Below are positions 8,842 through 17,921 of a stretch of 64,000 bases of DNA, one piece after another. The translations under genes were made by a program, and so were the position numbers. The notes beneath the pieces are model-generated. The model did not search any database. It saw only the letters and a program-made list of their open reading frames with translations, and was not told the origin of the DNA. Each line of letters begins with the position of its first letter. The first letter of the stretch is position 1. Source of the DNA: Parasutterella muris (GTDB lineage: Bacteria; Pseudomonadota; Gammaproteobacteria; Burkholderiales; Burkholderiaceae_F); NCBI RefSeq assembly GCF_943193095.1, contig NZ_CALPCV010000011.1, positions 1 through 64,000 of the forward strand, given 5' to 3'.

Positions 8842-8863
8842 ATTCTGACCGCTAGGAGACGCA

Positions 8864-10912
8864 ATGTCGGAGACCGAGAATTTAGACCAAGTCAGGCAGC
8901 GAATGGAACAGCTCACCGATGAGCTGGAAAAGCATAACAAGGCTTACTACGTTGACAATAATCCGACGATTTCCGATGAGCTTTACGACTCGATGTTTCA
9001 GGAACTTTCGCGTCTGGAAGCTCAGTATCCGCAGTTCAAAAGTCTTTTTTCTCCAACCCAGAGGGTGGGTGCTGCCGTACAGAGCGAACTCTCCAAAGTC
9101 CGTCACGCCGTGCCGATGCTTTCCATCTATACGGAGACTGACTATACGGCTGAAGGCGCCTATAACTTTGAAGCGCGTATGCGCAGAGAGCTTGAGCTGC
9201 CCGAGGATGTATCGATTGAGTACGATACAGAGCTGAAATTTGACGGTTTGGCGATTAACCTCCGATATGAAGACGGTATTTTGGTTCAGGCGGCAACGCG
9301 CGGGGACGGTTATACGGGCGAAGATGTGACCGCCAACGTCAAAACGATCCGTACGATTCCGCTTAGGGCTGAGGGACTTCCGAAGGTTTTTGAGGTCCGC
9401 GGTGAGGTCATCATGCATAAAGCGGTTTTTGAGCGTCTGAATGAAGAACAGAAGGCGCTCGGCCTGAAACTTTTCGCCAATCCCCGTAACGCGGCTGCGG
9501 GCAGTCTGCGTCAGCTCGATCCGGCGCTGACCGCGAAAAGAAGCCTGAATTTCTATGCGTACGGTTTTGGCGAAGTCTCTGAAATGCCGGTGTCCTCTCA
9601 GTCGGAACTGTTGGCCTACCTCAAAGGAAAAGGTTTCCCGGTCGCTCCTGAGCACGGTCTGGCGCACAATCCGGAAGAGCTTCAGGCTTTCCATTCGCGT
9701 GTCGCGGAAATTCGTCAGGATCTTCCTTTTGACATCGACGGCGTGGTTTACAAAGTCAACAGTTTTGACCGTCAGAAGCAGCTTGGATTTGTGTCCCGCG
9801 AACCCCGCTGGGCATGTGCGCATAAGTATCCGCCGGAAGAAGTACAGACGCAGGTGCTCGATATTACGGTCCAGGTGGGAAGAACCGGAAAACTGACTCC
9901 GGTCGCTCGGCTGAAGCCGGTGTTTGTCGGCGGCGTTACCGTCAGCAACGTATCCCTCAACAACGAAGAGTTTTTGGAAAAGCTGGGTGTCAAAATCGGA
10001 GACACCGTCGTCGTCCATCGTGCCGGCGATGTGATCCCGGAAGTGGTGCGAGTGATTCCCGAACTTCGGCCGGCGGATGCGAAAGATTTTGTGATGCCGG
10101 AGATTTGTCCGGTCTGCGGTTCTCATGCCTATAAAGAAGAAGGCGAGAAGGATCGCCACTGCAGCGGAGGTCTCTTCTGCAAAGCTCAGCGTGTACAGGC
10201 TATTCTGCATTTTGTCAGCCGTACGGCGATGGGCATTGACGGCATTGGAGAGAAACTCGCAGAACAGCTCATCCACGCTGATTTGGTGAAAACCGTTGCG
10301 GACATCTACAAACTGAAGAAAGAAAACCTGCTCGGCCTCGAGCGCATGGGCGAAAAATCCGCGGAAAAGCTTCTTGCCTCTATTGAAGCGTCCAAACATA
10401 CGACTTTAGAGCGGTTTATTTACGCGCTAGGCGTTCCGGAAGTGGGAGAGGCGACCGCACGGACGCTGGCGTCGCATTTTGGCGCGCTGAAGAAGATTGA
10501 GGAAGCATCGCTTGAGCAACTGATGGAAGTCGAAGACATTGGTCCGGCGGTTGCCGAATGCATTCTGCATTTCTTTGCCGAACCGGTGAATCTGGAAGTT
10601 ATCGGCGCACTGATTGAAGACGGCGTAACGTGGGAAGAAAACCAGGGGACTAAGGACGAGGATCTTCCGTTTAAAGGGATGACTTTTGTTTTAACAGGCT
10701 CTCTGCCTACACTCTCTCGTGATAAGGCGAGCGACTTAATCCGAAAATTCGGCGGCAAAGTCAGCGGCTCCGTATCGAAGAAAACCGCTTATGTTCTCGC
10801 AGGTGAGGCGGCCGGTAGTAAACTTGCTAAAGCGCAGGAGCTTGGTATTAATATCATTTCTGAAGAAGATTTGTTTAAATTAATCAATCGGGGGGACAAC
10901 ACGGATGTCTAA
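8864..10912 (+). CDS. ligA: NAD-dependent DNA ligase LigA
   Basis: A 682-residue bacterial replicative ligase that seals nicks using NAD+. The N-terminal Ia domain contacts NMN. The adenylated lysine is K125 in the KFDG motif. The OB fold, a four-cysteine zinc finger (CPVCG near residue 417 and two further Cys), helix-hairpin-helix repeats and a C-terminal BRCT domain (about 600-680, starting FKGMTFVLTG) follow in normal order. AGGAGA lies just before the ATG. The last 8 bases overlap the next gene. Confidence 0.97.
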   Translation: MSETENLDQVRQRMEQLTDELEKHNKAYYVDNNPTISDELYDSMFQELSRLEAQYPQFKSLFSPTQRVGAAVQSELSKVRHAVPMLSIYTETDYTAEGAYNFEARMRRELELPEDVSIEYDTELKFDGLAINLRYEDGILVQAATRGDGYTGEDVTANVKTIRTIPLRAEGLPKVFEVRGEVIMHKAVFERLNEEQKALGLKLFANPRNAAAGSLRQLDPALTAKRSLNFYAYGFGEVSEMPVSSQSELLAYLKGKGFPVAPEHGLAHNPEELQAFHSRVAEIRQDLPFDIDGVVYKVNSFDRQKQLGFVSREPRWACAHKYPPEEVQTQVLDITVQVGRTGKLTPVARLKPVFVGGVTVSNVSLNNEEFLEKLGVKIGDTVVVHRAGDVIPEVVRVIPELRPADAKDFVMPEICPVCGSHAYKEEGEKDRHCSGGLFCKAQRVQAILHFVSRTAMGIDGIGEKLAEQLIHADLVKTVADIYKLKKENLLGLERMGEKSAEKLLASIEASKHTTLERFIYALGVPEVGEATARTLASHFGALKKIEEASLEQLMEVEDIGPAVAECILHFFAEPVNLEVIGALIEDGVTWEENQGTKDEDLPFKGMTFVLTGSLPTLSRDKASDLIRKFGGKVSGSVSKKTAYVLAGEAAGSKLAKAQELGINIISEEDLFKLINRGDNTDV

Positions 10913-11660
10913 TGTTTACGCTTTGATCGGAGGCAGCAGACTCGATCACCTCAGCCGGCTCGAAGGCCGCATGATCGACAGGATCGATACTCCGTACGGC
11001 AAAGAACCGGTGGAGCTGACTCGCGGTCAGATTGACGGCCTGGAAGTGGTGTTCCTTTCTCGGCACGGCGTCAAAGAGAAAAAGCCGCCTCATATGATCA
11101 ATTACCGAGCCAATATCTGGGCGCTTTCGACATTTAAGCCCAAGGCGATTATCGCGCTGGCTTCGGTGGGAGCCGTGCTGGTTGAAGATGAAATCGGCAC
11201 TGTCGCGATTCCGGATCAGATCATCGACTACACTTGGGGCCGTGAGACCTCGTACAACACCGGCAAAGAGTCTGTCATCAATTTCATTGATTTCACATAT
11301 CCGTTTGATATGGATCTTCGCGATGAAATTGTGCGTATGGCCGACATCATGAATTTACCGATTGTTGACGGCGGTACCTATGCGGTGACACAGGGTCCGA
11401 GATTGGAAACCGCGGCAGAAATCGATCGCATCGATCGTGACGGCGGCCATTATGTCGGTATGACGCTGATGCCCGAAGCATGTCTCGCTAAAGAACTGAA
11501 TCTGCCCTATGCCGCTATTTGTCAGGTAGTAAATCCGGCTGCCGGCAGAGGGGCTTCCGCTAATTCTGTTGAGATTGCTTCGAATGACGAAGAACTCAAT
11601 AAAGTGACCGATCAGTGCGTAGATTTAGCGATCAAGACCTTTGTAGAGCTCAATCGCTAG
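10905..11660 (+). CDS. MTA/MTI-type purine nucleoside phosphorylase
   Basis: A 251-residue member of the PNP/MTAP family that cleaves a nucleoside with phosphate to free base and ribose-1-phosphate. The start (ALIGGSRL), the phosphate-site RHG motif (FLSRHGVKEKKPPHMINYRAN), and the VGMTLMPEACLAKEL substrate loop match the methylthioadenosine/methylthioinosine phosphorylase branch. In Gamma- and Betaproteobacteria this branch often acts on 5'-methylthioinosine, so that is the more likely substrate, but residue comparison alone does not settle it here. It overlaps ligA by 8 bp (co-translation) and its stop overlaps the convergent glnD stop by 4 bp. Confidence 0.85.
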   Translation: MSNVYALIGGSRLDHLSRLEGRMIDRIDTPYGKEPVELTRGQIDGLEVVFLSRHGVKEKKPPHMINYRANIWALSTFKPKAIIALASVGAVLVEDEIGTVAIPDQIIDYTWGRETSYNTGKESVINFIDFTYPFDMDLRDEIVRMADIMNLPIVDGGTYAVTQGPRLETAAEIDRIDRDGGHYVGMTLMPEACLAKELNLPYAAICQVVNPAAGRGASANSVEIASNDEELNKVTDQCVDLAIKTFVELNR

Positions 11661-14206
11661 ACTTCGAGTACCTCTAAAATCGCGGTTTCAAGTTCTCCGC
11701 AGAATGCGGGATCCTGAAGCCGCGGACTTTCTATTAAGAAAATATCTTCAACTCTTTCGCCGAGCGTGGCGATACGCGCGGTCAGCAGGTTCAATTTAAA
11801 CCGAACAAACACGGTCGCAACGGATGCGAGAAGCCCAAGCCTGTCGGTTGCTACGACAGACAGCAGGTAGATGCGTTCGGAGGCATCGGGACGAAGTGTG
11901 ACGCTCGGCGTGATCGGGAACTGTCTGGATTGTCTGGAAAGACGCCCCTGGACAGGCGGCTGAAGTTTTTCGCCGCTGTCGATGAGGCGCGCGAGTTTTA
12001 CTTCGAACTCTTTGAGCGTTGCTCCGAAAGTCGGATCCGATTCATCGTCCGTAACAATGAATGAGTCGACGACTCTGCCGTCTTTGCCGGTGTGAATTCT
12101 CGCCTCCAGAACCGACAGGTTCGTTCTCTGCAGGGCAGAGACAATCTGAGCGAACAGTTCCGGCCGGTCCTTTGTAAAAACCAGAATTTCGTGGGCGTGT
12201 TCCAAACCGCGCAGAGGACGTGCAGCGACAAAGGAATGCTCGGACTCAAGGTGCGGAAGCAGCGTCTTGGCATGCCAGACGATATTGCGCACTGAATGCT
12301 TCATAAAATAGGCGACGTCAAAATTATCCCAAAACGCATTGATTCGTTCGGTGTCCTGCGCCGAGAATTTGCAGAGCGCAAGCGCATCCTGACGGCGGCG
12401 TGCGACCAGCATGCCGCGGGTCATCTTCCTGCCTTTAAGAATTTTGGCGGTTGATAAGAATAAATCCTGAAGCAGCTGAGCCTTCCACGCGTTCCATATC
12501 TTATGGGAGGTCGCACGAATATCACAGACAGTGATGAGGTAGAGGCCGACCAGACGGTCCAAATTTCCTACTTTCCGAGCAAATGCCTCGACAACCTCCG
12601 GATCGGAAATATCCTGTTTCTGAGCAACCTGACTCATGGTCAGATGTTCTCGCACCATAAACTCGATGTACTCGGCATCATCGCTTTTAAGGTTTAGACG
12701 CCGGCAGAGATCCCTAACAATCTCCGCGCCGATTTTGCTGTGGTCTCCGCCTCGGCCTTTGCCAATGTCATGATAAAGAAGCGCAAGTACCAGTCGCCAA
12801 TTATCCTTCAGCGATACCATCAGCTCCGTACACATGGGCAGTTCATGCGCATTTTCACTGTGAGTGAAATTTCTGAGGTAGCGGATCGCGAGCAGCGTGT
12901 GCTGATCTACGGTGTAGGCGTGGAAAAGATCGTGCTGCATCTGACCGACTATTTTCTTGAAATCCGGCAGCAGCCTTCCAAGCACACCCCAGTGATTCAT
13001 CTCATTGAGCGCATGCCAGACGCCGCGGCGGCCCTGAATGATTTTTAGAAATGCCTGCAGGTTTTTCGGATCCTCACTCCAGGATTCATCCATCAGCATG
13101 TGTGCGCCAAAGAGCGCTCGGTAAAGACGTGATGATTTACGGGCGATCTCAGGATGCCGCTCCTGAATCATAAAGGCCTGAAGAATTCGCGTGCGTGATT
13201 CCTCGAACGCATTGTCCGAAGCGATGTCGAGGACTTCTCCGCGGACAGTAAAACCGTCGATCAGATCAAGGGGCGGTCCGCTGTCAGTGACAAAACGCTC
13301 TTTGACCGCTTGAAGAATAATACTGTTGAGTTGCCCGATGGTTTTGGCGTTGACATAAAAACGCTGCATCAGGATTTCGCTGGCTCGACGGCCGGGGACG
13401 CCGCTTAGTCCTAGTTTTTTGGCTAACGGCTCCTGGATCTCAAATACCAGTCGGTCTTCGTGCCGGCTCGTGAGCAGGTGCATGTGTATTCTCAGTCGGT
13501 ACAAGTTAACGCGCACCATTTCCAAGAGGTCGCATTCACGCCTCGTGATTAGGCCGGAGCGGTGTACTTCGTCAAAAGTCGCGCCGAATTTTGCAGCACG
13601 AAGTACCCAGATGAGAATATTCAGATCTCTGAGGCCGCCGGGAGATTCCTTGATATTGGGTTCAAGCGTGTACGAACTCTCGTGGTATTTAAGATGACGG
13701 TGTTCCTGCTCAATAAATTTAGCTCGGTAGAAGGATTTGAAATCCAGACTCTTCTCAAGTTCGGAGGTATAGCGTTTAAAGAGTTCCGAATCGCCCGCGA
13801 TTAACCGGGATTCCAACATCGCGGTTTGGGCCGTGATATCTAACCGTGCCTGTTCGATGCACTCATCGAGTTTGCGAACTGAGTAACCGACGGTCAGTCC
13901 GAGCGACCAAAGCTCTCCGATAACGGCACCGACAGAGTTAAGTTCGGAATCCAGCACGTCATCCGGGAGTAAAAAGAGAAGGTCAAGATCCGAGTAGGGA
14001 AAGAGCTGCTCTCTTCCGAAGCCGCCGATTGCGACGACCGAGATTCTGGAAGAGAGCTCCTTAAGTTTCAGAATTTCGCGGACCGCTTCATCTGCCGCCC
14101 GCGAATGTTCGAGAAGATATTTATCGGCATCATTCGTCTCTGCGAAATCATTAGCCAGCTGCTGTCGAGTCTTTTTGAAGTTGTTGATGATTTCACTGAT
14201 CTGCAT
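11657..14206 (-). CDS. glnD: Bifunctional PII uridylyltransferase/uridylyl-removing enzyme GlnD
   Basis: An 849-residue nitrogen sensor that uridylylates PII proteins when glutamine is low and removes the UMP when it is high. Domains in order: nucleotidyltransferase (GGFGRE near 61-66, catalytic SDLD at 72-75), a central helical region, an HD phosphohydrolase domain (H479-D480 in YHDIGKGRGGDHS), and two C-terminal ACT domains (about 680-760 and 780-849) that bind glutamine. All catalytic residues I can check are intact. It follows map in the same orientation. Its PII substrate gene is not in the window, but the downstream targets NtrB, NtrC and GlnA are, at 53.6-57.6 kb. Confidence 0.97.
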   Translation of the reverse strand: MQISEIINNFKKTRQQLANDFAETNDADKYLLEHSRAADEAVREILKLKELSSRISVVAIGGFGREQLFPYSDLDLLFLLPDDVLDSELNSVGAVIGELWSLGLTVGYSVRKLDECIEQARLDITAQTAMLESRLIAGDSELFKRYTSELEKSLDFKSFYRAKFIEQEHRHLKYHESSYTLEPNIKESPGGLRDLNILIWVLRAAKFGATFDEVHRSGLITRRECDLLEMVRVNLYRLRIHMHLLTSRHEDRLVFEIQEPLAKKLGLSGVPGRRASEILMQRFYVNAKTIGQLNSIILQAVKERFVTDSGPPLDLIDGFTVRGEVLDIASDNAFEESRTRILQAFMIQERHPEIARKSSRLYRALFGAHMLMDESWSEDPKNLQAFLKIIQGRRGVWHALNEMNHWGVLGRLLPDFKKIVGQMQHDLFHAYTVDQHTLLAIRYLRNFTHSENAHELPMCTELMVSLKDNWRLVLALLYHDIGKGRGGDHSKIGAEIVRDLCRRLNLKSDDAEYIEFMVREHLTMSQVAQKQDISDPEVVEAFARKVGNLDRLVGLYLITVCDIRATSHKIWNAWKAQLLQDLFLSTAKILKGRKMTRGMLVARRRQDALALCKFSAQDTERINAFWDNFDVAYFMKHSVRNIVWHAKTLLPHLESEHSFVAARPLRGLEHAHEILVFTKDRPELFAQIVSALQRTNLSVLEARIHTGKDGRVVDSFIVTDDESDPTFGATLKEFEVKLARLIDSGEKLQPPVQGRLSRQSRQFPITPSVTLRPDASERIYLLSVVATDRLGLLASVATVFVRFKLNLLTARIATLGERVEDIFLIESPRLQDPAFCGELETAILEVLEV

Positions 14207-14223
14207 ATGCCGAAATTGTTTCG

Positions 14224-15039
14224 TTACTTGGTTTTAACCCAGGAGGGGAGTGCGGGGCTGCCTTCGGATACGGTGAGGACTTCCCAACCGGTATCAGTGA
14301 CCAGCACGGTATGCTCCCACTGCGCGGAAAGACTTTTATCCTTGGTCACGGCGGTCCAGCCGTTGGAGAGGATGGTGAGCTCTTTGCGCCCGGCGTTGAT
14401 CATCGGTTCGATCGTAAAAATCATACCGGGCTTCATTTCCGCTCCGGCACCCATTTTGCCGTAATGAAGAACCGGAGGCTCCTCATGGAATCCGACGCCG
14501 ACACCGTGGCCGGTGAATTCTTCGACAACGCTGCAGCCCTGAGCGTGCGCAAATTTCTGAATAGCGTAGCCGATATCGCCGAAGTGTGCGCCGGGTTTGA
14601 CCATTTCAATGCCTTTCCACATCGCATCGTAGGTGACAGCAATCAGATGGTTGGCGGCGATGGAGCATTTTCCGACGCAGAACATACGGCTTGTGTCACC
14701 GTAATAACCGTTTTTAATAACCGTGACGTCAATATTAAGGATGTCTCCCTTTTTGAGAACCTTGGGTCCCGGGATGCCGTGGCAGACCTGATGGTTGACC
14801 GAGATGCAGGTTGCTTTAGGGTAAGGGATGCTGTGGTCCGGGTCATATCCGAGGCATGCGGATTTATCCTTCAGCACATCTTCGGTGTAGCGGAGCATCA
14901 AATCATCAAGATATTCGGTTGTTACTCCGGGTTTGACAAACGGAGTGATGTAGTCCAGAACCATTGAAGCGTCTTTGCAGGCTTCGCGGATTCCCGCGAT
15001 TTGTTCCGGCGTCTTTATAAGAATTTCTCTTTTAGCCAT
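14224..15039 (-). CDS. map: Type I methionine aminopeptidase
   Basis: A 271-residue cytosolic M24 metallopeptidase that removes the initiator methionine from new proteins. The five metal ligands are visible in order: Asp in ILNIDVTV, Asp in YGDTSRMF, His in EFTGHGVG, Glu in MIFTIEPM and Glu in SAQWEHT. There is no N-terminal SH3 or zinc-finger extension, so it is type Ia. It is divergent from rpsB, the usual arrangement in Proteobacteria, and lies 17 bp upstream of glnD, suggesting one transcript. Confidence 0.97.
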   Translation of the reverse strand: MAKREILIKTPEQIAGIREACKDASMVLDYITPFVKPGVTTEYLDDLMLRYTEDVLKDKSACLGYDPDHSIPYPKATCISVNHQVCHGIPGPKVLKKGDILNIDVTVIKNGYYGDTSRMFCVGKCSIAANHLIAVTYDAMWKGIEMVKPGAHFGDIGYAIQKFAHAQGCSVVEEFTGHGVGVGFHEEPPVLHYGKMGAGAEMKPGMIFTIEPMINAGRKELTILSNGWTAVTKDKSLSAQWEHTVLVTDTGWEVLTVSEGSPALPSWVKTK

Positions 15040-15111
15040 TTAAATTCAGTTCTCTCTATTTATAGAAACACAGATGCGCGTTATTTTAGTTGATCTCAAT
15101 ATCGAATTAAT

Positions 15112-15125
15112 GTGCCGCTCGGCAC
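15112..15125. repeat. Inverted repeat between map and rpsB
   Basis: GTGCCG-CT-CGGCAC is a perfect 6-bp inverted repeat with a 2-bp centre. The centre is too short for a stable RNA hairpin, so if it works it would be as a DNA operator between the divergent map and rpsB genes. It is otherwise unexplained. Confidence 0.3.
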
Positions 15126-15208
15126 TATGGGCGTTGAATTTTTATTGAGACGCCAGCGCGCATCGGTTTGTAATTTATTGTTCGTTCTGCATAATTTTTT
15201 TCTTTTCG

Positions 15209-15217
15209 TGCTAGAAT
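15209..15217 (+). promoter_or_regulatory. Extended -10 promoter of rpsB-tsf
   Basis: TGCTAGAAT is an extended -10 element (TGN plus TAGAAT) placed 119 bp before the rpsB ATG. There is no good -35 at 16-18 bp, which fits an extended -10 promoter. A transcript starting near 15224 would carry the whole structured leader described next. Confidence 0.6.
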
Positions 15218-15223
15218 CCCGCG

Positions 15224-15305
15224 GTCTTCGAAATATTCGAAAGACGAATTATTTTTTATTAGCGCAGCCTCGCAAACAGGGTTCCGGTCGGAATAGGTGA
15301 GGCTG
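15224..15305 (+). promoter_or_regulatory. Structured 5' leader of rpsB, candidate S2 control element
   Basis: Two hairpins are visible in the transcribed leader. The first pairs GTCTTCGAA (15224-15232) with TTCGAAAGAC (15235-15244) with one bulge. The second pairs CAGCCTC (15265-15271) with GAGGCTG (15299-15305) and contains an inner TTCC-GGTC-GGAA hairpin (15282-15293). The second ends about 20 nt before the AAGGAA ribosome binding site. In enteric bacteria S2 represses its own operon through a structured rpsB leader, so an analogous role is a reasonable guess here. Confidence 0.5.
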
Positions 15306-15335
15306 TTGGAATTAAACCCTTAAGGAATTACAAAT

Positions 15336-16094
15336 ATGTCATCTCTGAGCATGCGTGAACTGCTCGAAGCTGGTGCACATTTCGGTCACCAGACTCGTTT
15401 TTGGAACCCCAAGATGTCCCAGTACATTTTCGGTTCCCGCAACAAGATTCACATCATCAACCTTGAAAAGACCGTCGCCAAATTCGACGAAGCCGCCAAG
15501 TTCCTGACAAACCTGGCTGCTCAGAAAGGCACGATCCTCTTCGTTGGTACAAAGCGCACATCTCGTGACGCCATCGTAGCTGAAGCCACACGCTGCGGTA
15601 TGCCTTACGTTGATCAGCGCTGGCTCGGCGGCATGCTGACAAACTTCAAGACTGTTAAAGTTTCCCTGAAGAAGCTCAAAGAAATGGAACAGCTCGTTGC
15701 TGACGGCGGCCTCGAGAAAATGACAAAGAAAGAAGCGCTTGATTTCACACGCGAACTCGAGAAGCTGAACAAGGCCATGGGCGGCATCAAAGACATGAAC
15801 GGTCTGCCTGACGCTCTGGTTGTTGTTGACGTCGGCTACCACAAGATCGCTATTCAGGAAGCCAACAAGCTTGGAATCCCTGTTGTCGGTATCGTCGATA
15901 CAAACCACAATCCGGCCGGTGTTGACTACGTCATCCCGGGCAATGACGACAGCGCTCGCGCCGTTGCTCTGTACACCAAGGGTTTCGCTGATGCGATCCT
16001 TGCTGGCAAGAACAAGAATCTTGACGAAACTGTCAAGGCTGCTAAGGCCGATGACTTTGTTGAAGAAACCGTCGTCGAAGAAAAGGCTGAGTAA
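15336..16094 (+). CDS. rpsB: 30S ribosomal protein S2
   Basis: A 252-residue S2, a protein of the small-subunit head/platform junction needed for S1 binding and initiation. The family start MRELLEAGAHFGHQTRFWNP is intact, as are the LEKT, GTKRTSRD, RWLGGMLTNFKT and IVDTNHNP segments. The C-terminal tail is acidic and Glu/Ala/Lys-rich. AAGGAA precedes the ATG. Codon choice is strongly biased, as expected for a highly expressed gene. tsf follows after a hairpin. Confidence 0.98.
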   Translation: MSSLSMRELLEAGAHFGHQTRFWNPKMSQYIFGSRNKIHIINLEKTVAKFDEAAKFLTNLAAQKGTILFVGTKRTSRDAIVAEATRCGMPYVDQRWLGGMLTNFKTVKVSLKKLKEMEQLVADGGLEKMTKKEALDFTRELEKLNKAMGGIKDMNGLPDALVVVDVGYHKIAIQEANKLGIPVVGIVDTNHNPAGVDYVIPGNDDSARAVALYTKGFADAILAGKNKNLDETVKAAKADDFVEETVVEEKAE

Positions 16095-16123
16095 TTTAGC
16101 CCCTTCACATAGGTAGTCTTGAG

Positions 16124-16147
16124 AGGGGCGTTTTCGCCCCTTTCTTT
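16124..16147 (+). terminator. Attenuator-like terminator between rpsB and tsf
   Basis: AGGGGCG-TTTT-CGCCCCT (16124-16141) is a perfect 7-bp GC-rich stem followed by TTCTTTT. It should terminate a fraction of transcripts and so raise rpsB over tsf. An upstream GCCCCTT (16099-16105) could compete for the GAGGGGC arm and form an alternative structure. Confidence 0.75.
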
Positions 16148-16180
16148 TAATCCGATTTTTTACTTTTTAAGGAAAATACA

Positions 16181-17068
16181 ATGGCTGTTGTAACTGCCGC
16201 TATGGTCAAAGAACTTCGTGTTAAAACCGACGCTCCGATGATGGAGTGCAAGAAGGCTTTGACAGAAGCTGACGGTGATCTTGCAAAAGCAGAAGAAATT
16301 CTGCGCGTCAAGCTTGGCAACAAAGCAACTAAAGCTGCCAGCCGTATTACTGCTGACGGTGTTGTTGCGATCTACATTGATGAAAACGGTAAGAACGGCG
16401 CTATCGTCGAGCTGAACTCTGAAACCGACTTCGTTGCGAAGAACGCAGATTTCATCGCTTTCGCCGATGAAATCGCCAAACTCGTTGCCGATCACAAGCC
16501 GACTGATCTTGAAGCTCTCGGTCAGCTTAAGATTGGCGACGCCACTGTCGAAGAAAAGCGTAAGGCGCTTATCGGCAAGATCGGTGAAAACATCACTGTT
16601 CGCCGCTTCCAGATCCTTGAAGGCAAGGGCAAGCTCTCTACATACATCCACGGCGGCTCCAAGATCGGCGTTATCGTTGACGTTATCGGCGGTACCGATG
16701 AAGTCGCTCATGACGTCGCGATGCATATCGCCGCTTCCAAGCCGAAAGCTCTTGACCAGTCCGGTATTCCCGCTGAACTGATCGAAAGAGAACGCCGCGT
16801 TGCGATTGAAAAAGCTCACGAAGCCAACAAACCTGAGAACATGATCGAACGTATCGCTGAAGGCTCCGTTCAGAAGTTCCTCAAAGAAGTTACGCTTCTT
16901 TCTCAGCCGTTCGTTAAAGACGACAAGCAGACAGTTGGTCAGCTTCTGAAGTCCAACAATGCTACAGTATCTTCATTTGCCCTCTTTGTAGTTGGCGAAG
17001 GTATGGAAAAACGCTCCAACGACTTCGCGGCTGAAGTTGCTGCTCAGGTCGCTGCTGCGCGCGTTTAA
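16181..17068 (+). CDS. tsf: Elongation factor Ts
   Basis: A 295-residue nucleotide exchange factor for EF-Tu. The UBA-like N-terminal domain carries the family pattern TDAPMMECKKAL, followed by the EF-Tu contact motif SETDFVAKN at about residues 82-90, two core subdomains and a coiled-coil segment. Its length is normal for Proteobacteria. It follows rpsB with an intervening hairpin and precedes pyrH by 23 bp. Confidence 0.98.
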   Translation: MAVVTAAMVKELRVKTDAPMMECKKALTEADGDLAKAEEILRVKLGNKATKAASRITADGVVAIYIDENGKNGAIVELNSETDFVAKNADFIAFADEIAKLVADHKPTDLEALGQLKIGDATVEEKRKALIGKIGENITVRRFQILEGKGKLSTYIHGGSKIGVIVDVIGGTDEVAHDVAMHIAASKPKALDQSGIPAELIERERRVAIEKAHEANKPENMIERIAEGSVQKFLKEVTLLSQPFVKDDKQTVGQLLKSNNATVSSFALFVVGEGMEKRSNDFAAEVAAQVAAARV

Positions 17069-17091
17069 TTTCTCTTAATTCGGAGCAAAAG

Positions 17092-17817
17092 ATGAGTGAG
17101 ACTGGACAAACAAAGACAAAACGGATTCTTCTTAAATTATCCGGCGAAGCCCTGATGGGCGACAAAGCCTTCGGTATTAACCGCGACACGCTGAAAAGCA
17201 TCGTCGGTGAGATATCTGAAGTTGTGAAATTGGGTGTCCAGCTTGCCATCGTAGTCGGCGGCGGCAATATCTTCCGCGGTGTTGCGCTTGGTTCAACCGG
17301 TATGGACCGTGCCACCGGCGACTATATGGGTATGCTCGCCACCTGCATGAACGCTATGGCGCTTCAGGATGCGCTGCGCAACAGCGGCATTGAAGCCCGC
17401 GTTCAGTGCGCTCTTGATATTGATCAGGTTGCTGAGCCGTATATTCGCGGAAAAGCCCTGAGTCATCTGAAGAAAGGCCGTGTTGTGATCTTTGCCGCCG
17501 GTACCGGCAATCCGTTCTTTACAACGGATACCGCCGCAGCGCTTCGCAGCGCTGAAATCGGCGCCGATATGGTGCTGAAGGCCACACAGGTTGACGGAGT
17601 TTATTCTGCAGATCCGAAAAAAGATCCGGACGCTAAGCTCTATAAGTCCATTTCTTTTGATGAAGCGATTCAGAAGAAACTGAAGATTCTTGACGCGACC
17701 GCGTTTACGCTGTGCCGCGATCAGGGCATGCAGATCCGCGTCTTCAATCTGCACAAACCGGGCGCGCTCAAACGCGTTGTGCTCGGAGAAGACGAGGGCA
17801 CGCTCGTTCATCTCTAA
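17092..17817 (+). CDS. pyrH: UMP kinase
   Basis: A 241-residue hexameric amino-acid-kinase-fold enzyme that phosphorylates UMP to UDP. The LKLSGEALMG start, VVGGGNIFRG phosphate loop, AAGTGNPFFTTDTAAALRS segment and QVDGVYSADPKKDPDAK segment are all present. Cytosolic. It ends the rpsB-tsf-pyrH group: a strong terminator follows, so frr beyond it is a separate unit. Confidence 0.97.
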   Translation: MSETGQTKTKRILLKLSGEALMGDKAFGINRDTLKSIVGEISEVVKLGVQLAIVVGGGNIFRGVALGSTGMDRATGDYMGMLATCMNAMALQDALRNSGIEARVQCALDIDQVAEPYIRGKALSHLKKGRVVIFAAGTGNPFFTTDTAAALRSAEIGADMVLKATQVDGVYSADPKKDPDAKLYKSISFDEAIQKKLKILDATAFTLCRDQGMQIRVFNLHKPGALKRVVLGEDEGTLVHL

Positions 17818-17840
17818 GCTCTGAGAGAATTGAACCATGG

Positions 17841-17863
17841 GCCGGGAATTTCCCGGCTTTTTT
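17841..17863 (+). terminator. Rho-independent terminator of pyrH
   Basis: GCCGGGAA-T-TTCCCGGC is a perfect 8-bp inverted repeat running into six T, 23 bp after the pyrH stop. The effective loop is a few bases once the innermost A-T pairs open. Confidence 0.93.
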
Positions 17864-17871
17864 CATGCATT

Positions 17872-17893
17872 AAAAAGCCCAGACAGGCCGGGC
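17872..17893 (-). terminator. Terminator of the 43-residue gene
   Basis: On the minus strand GCCCGG-CCTGT-CTGGGC forms a 6-bp stem with one G-U pair, followed by TTTTTAAT. It is 28 bp beyond the stop codon of the small gene at 17922-18053 and is distinct from the plus-strand pyrH terminator. It supports transcription on this strand. Confidence 0.65.
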
Positions 17894-17921
17894 GGTATAA
17901 AGGATGAATACAGAGGAAGTG

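Noticed and set aside
8882..10399. Long open frame (505 codons) antisense to ligA
   Set aside because: It is the mirror of a well-conserved ligase, has no recognisable domains and no ribosome binding site. Such antisense frames also occur over guaB (38815-40056), ppsA (33104-34225), ilvC (48711-49721) and glnA (54175-54888), which points to a codon-use artefact.
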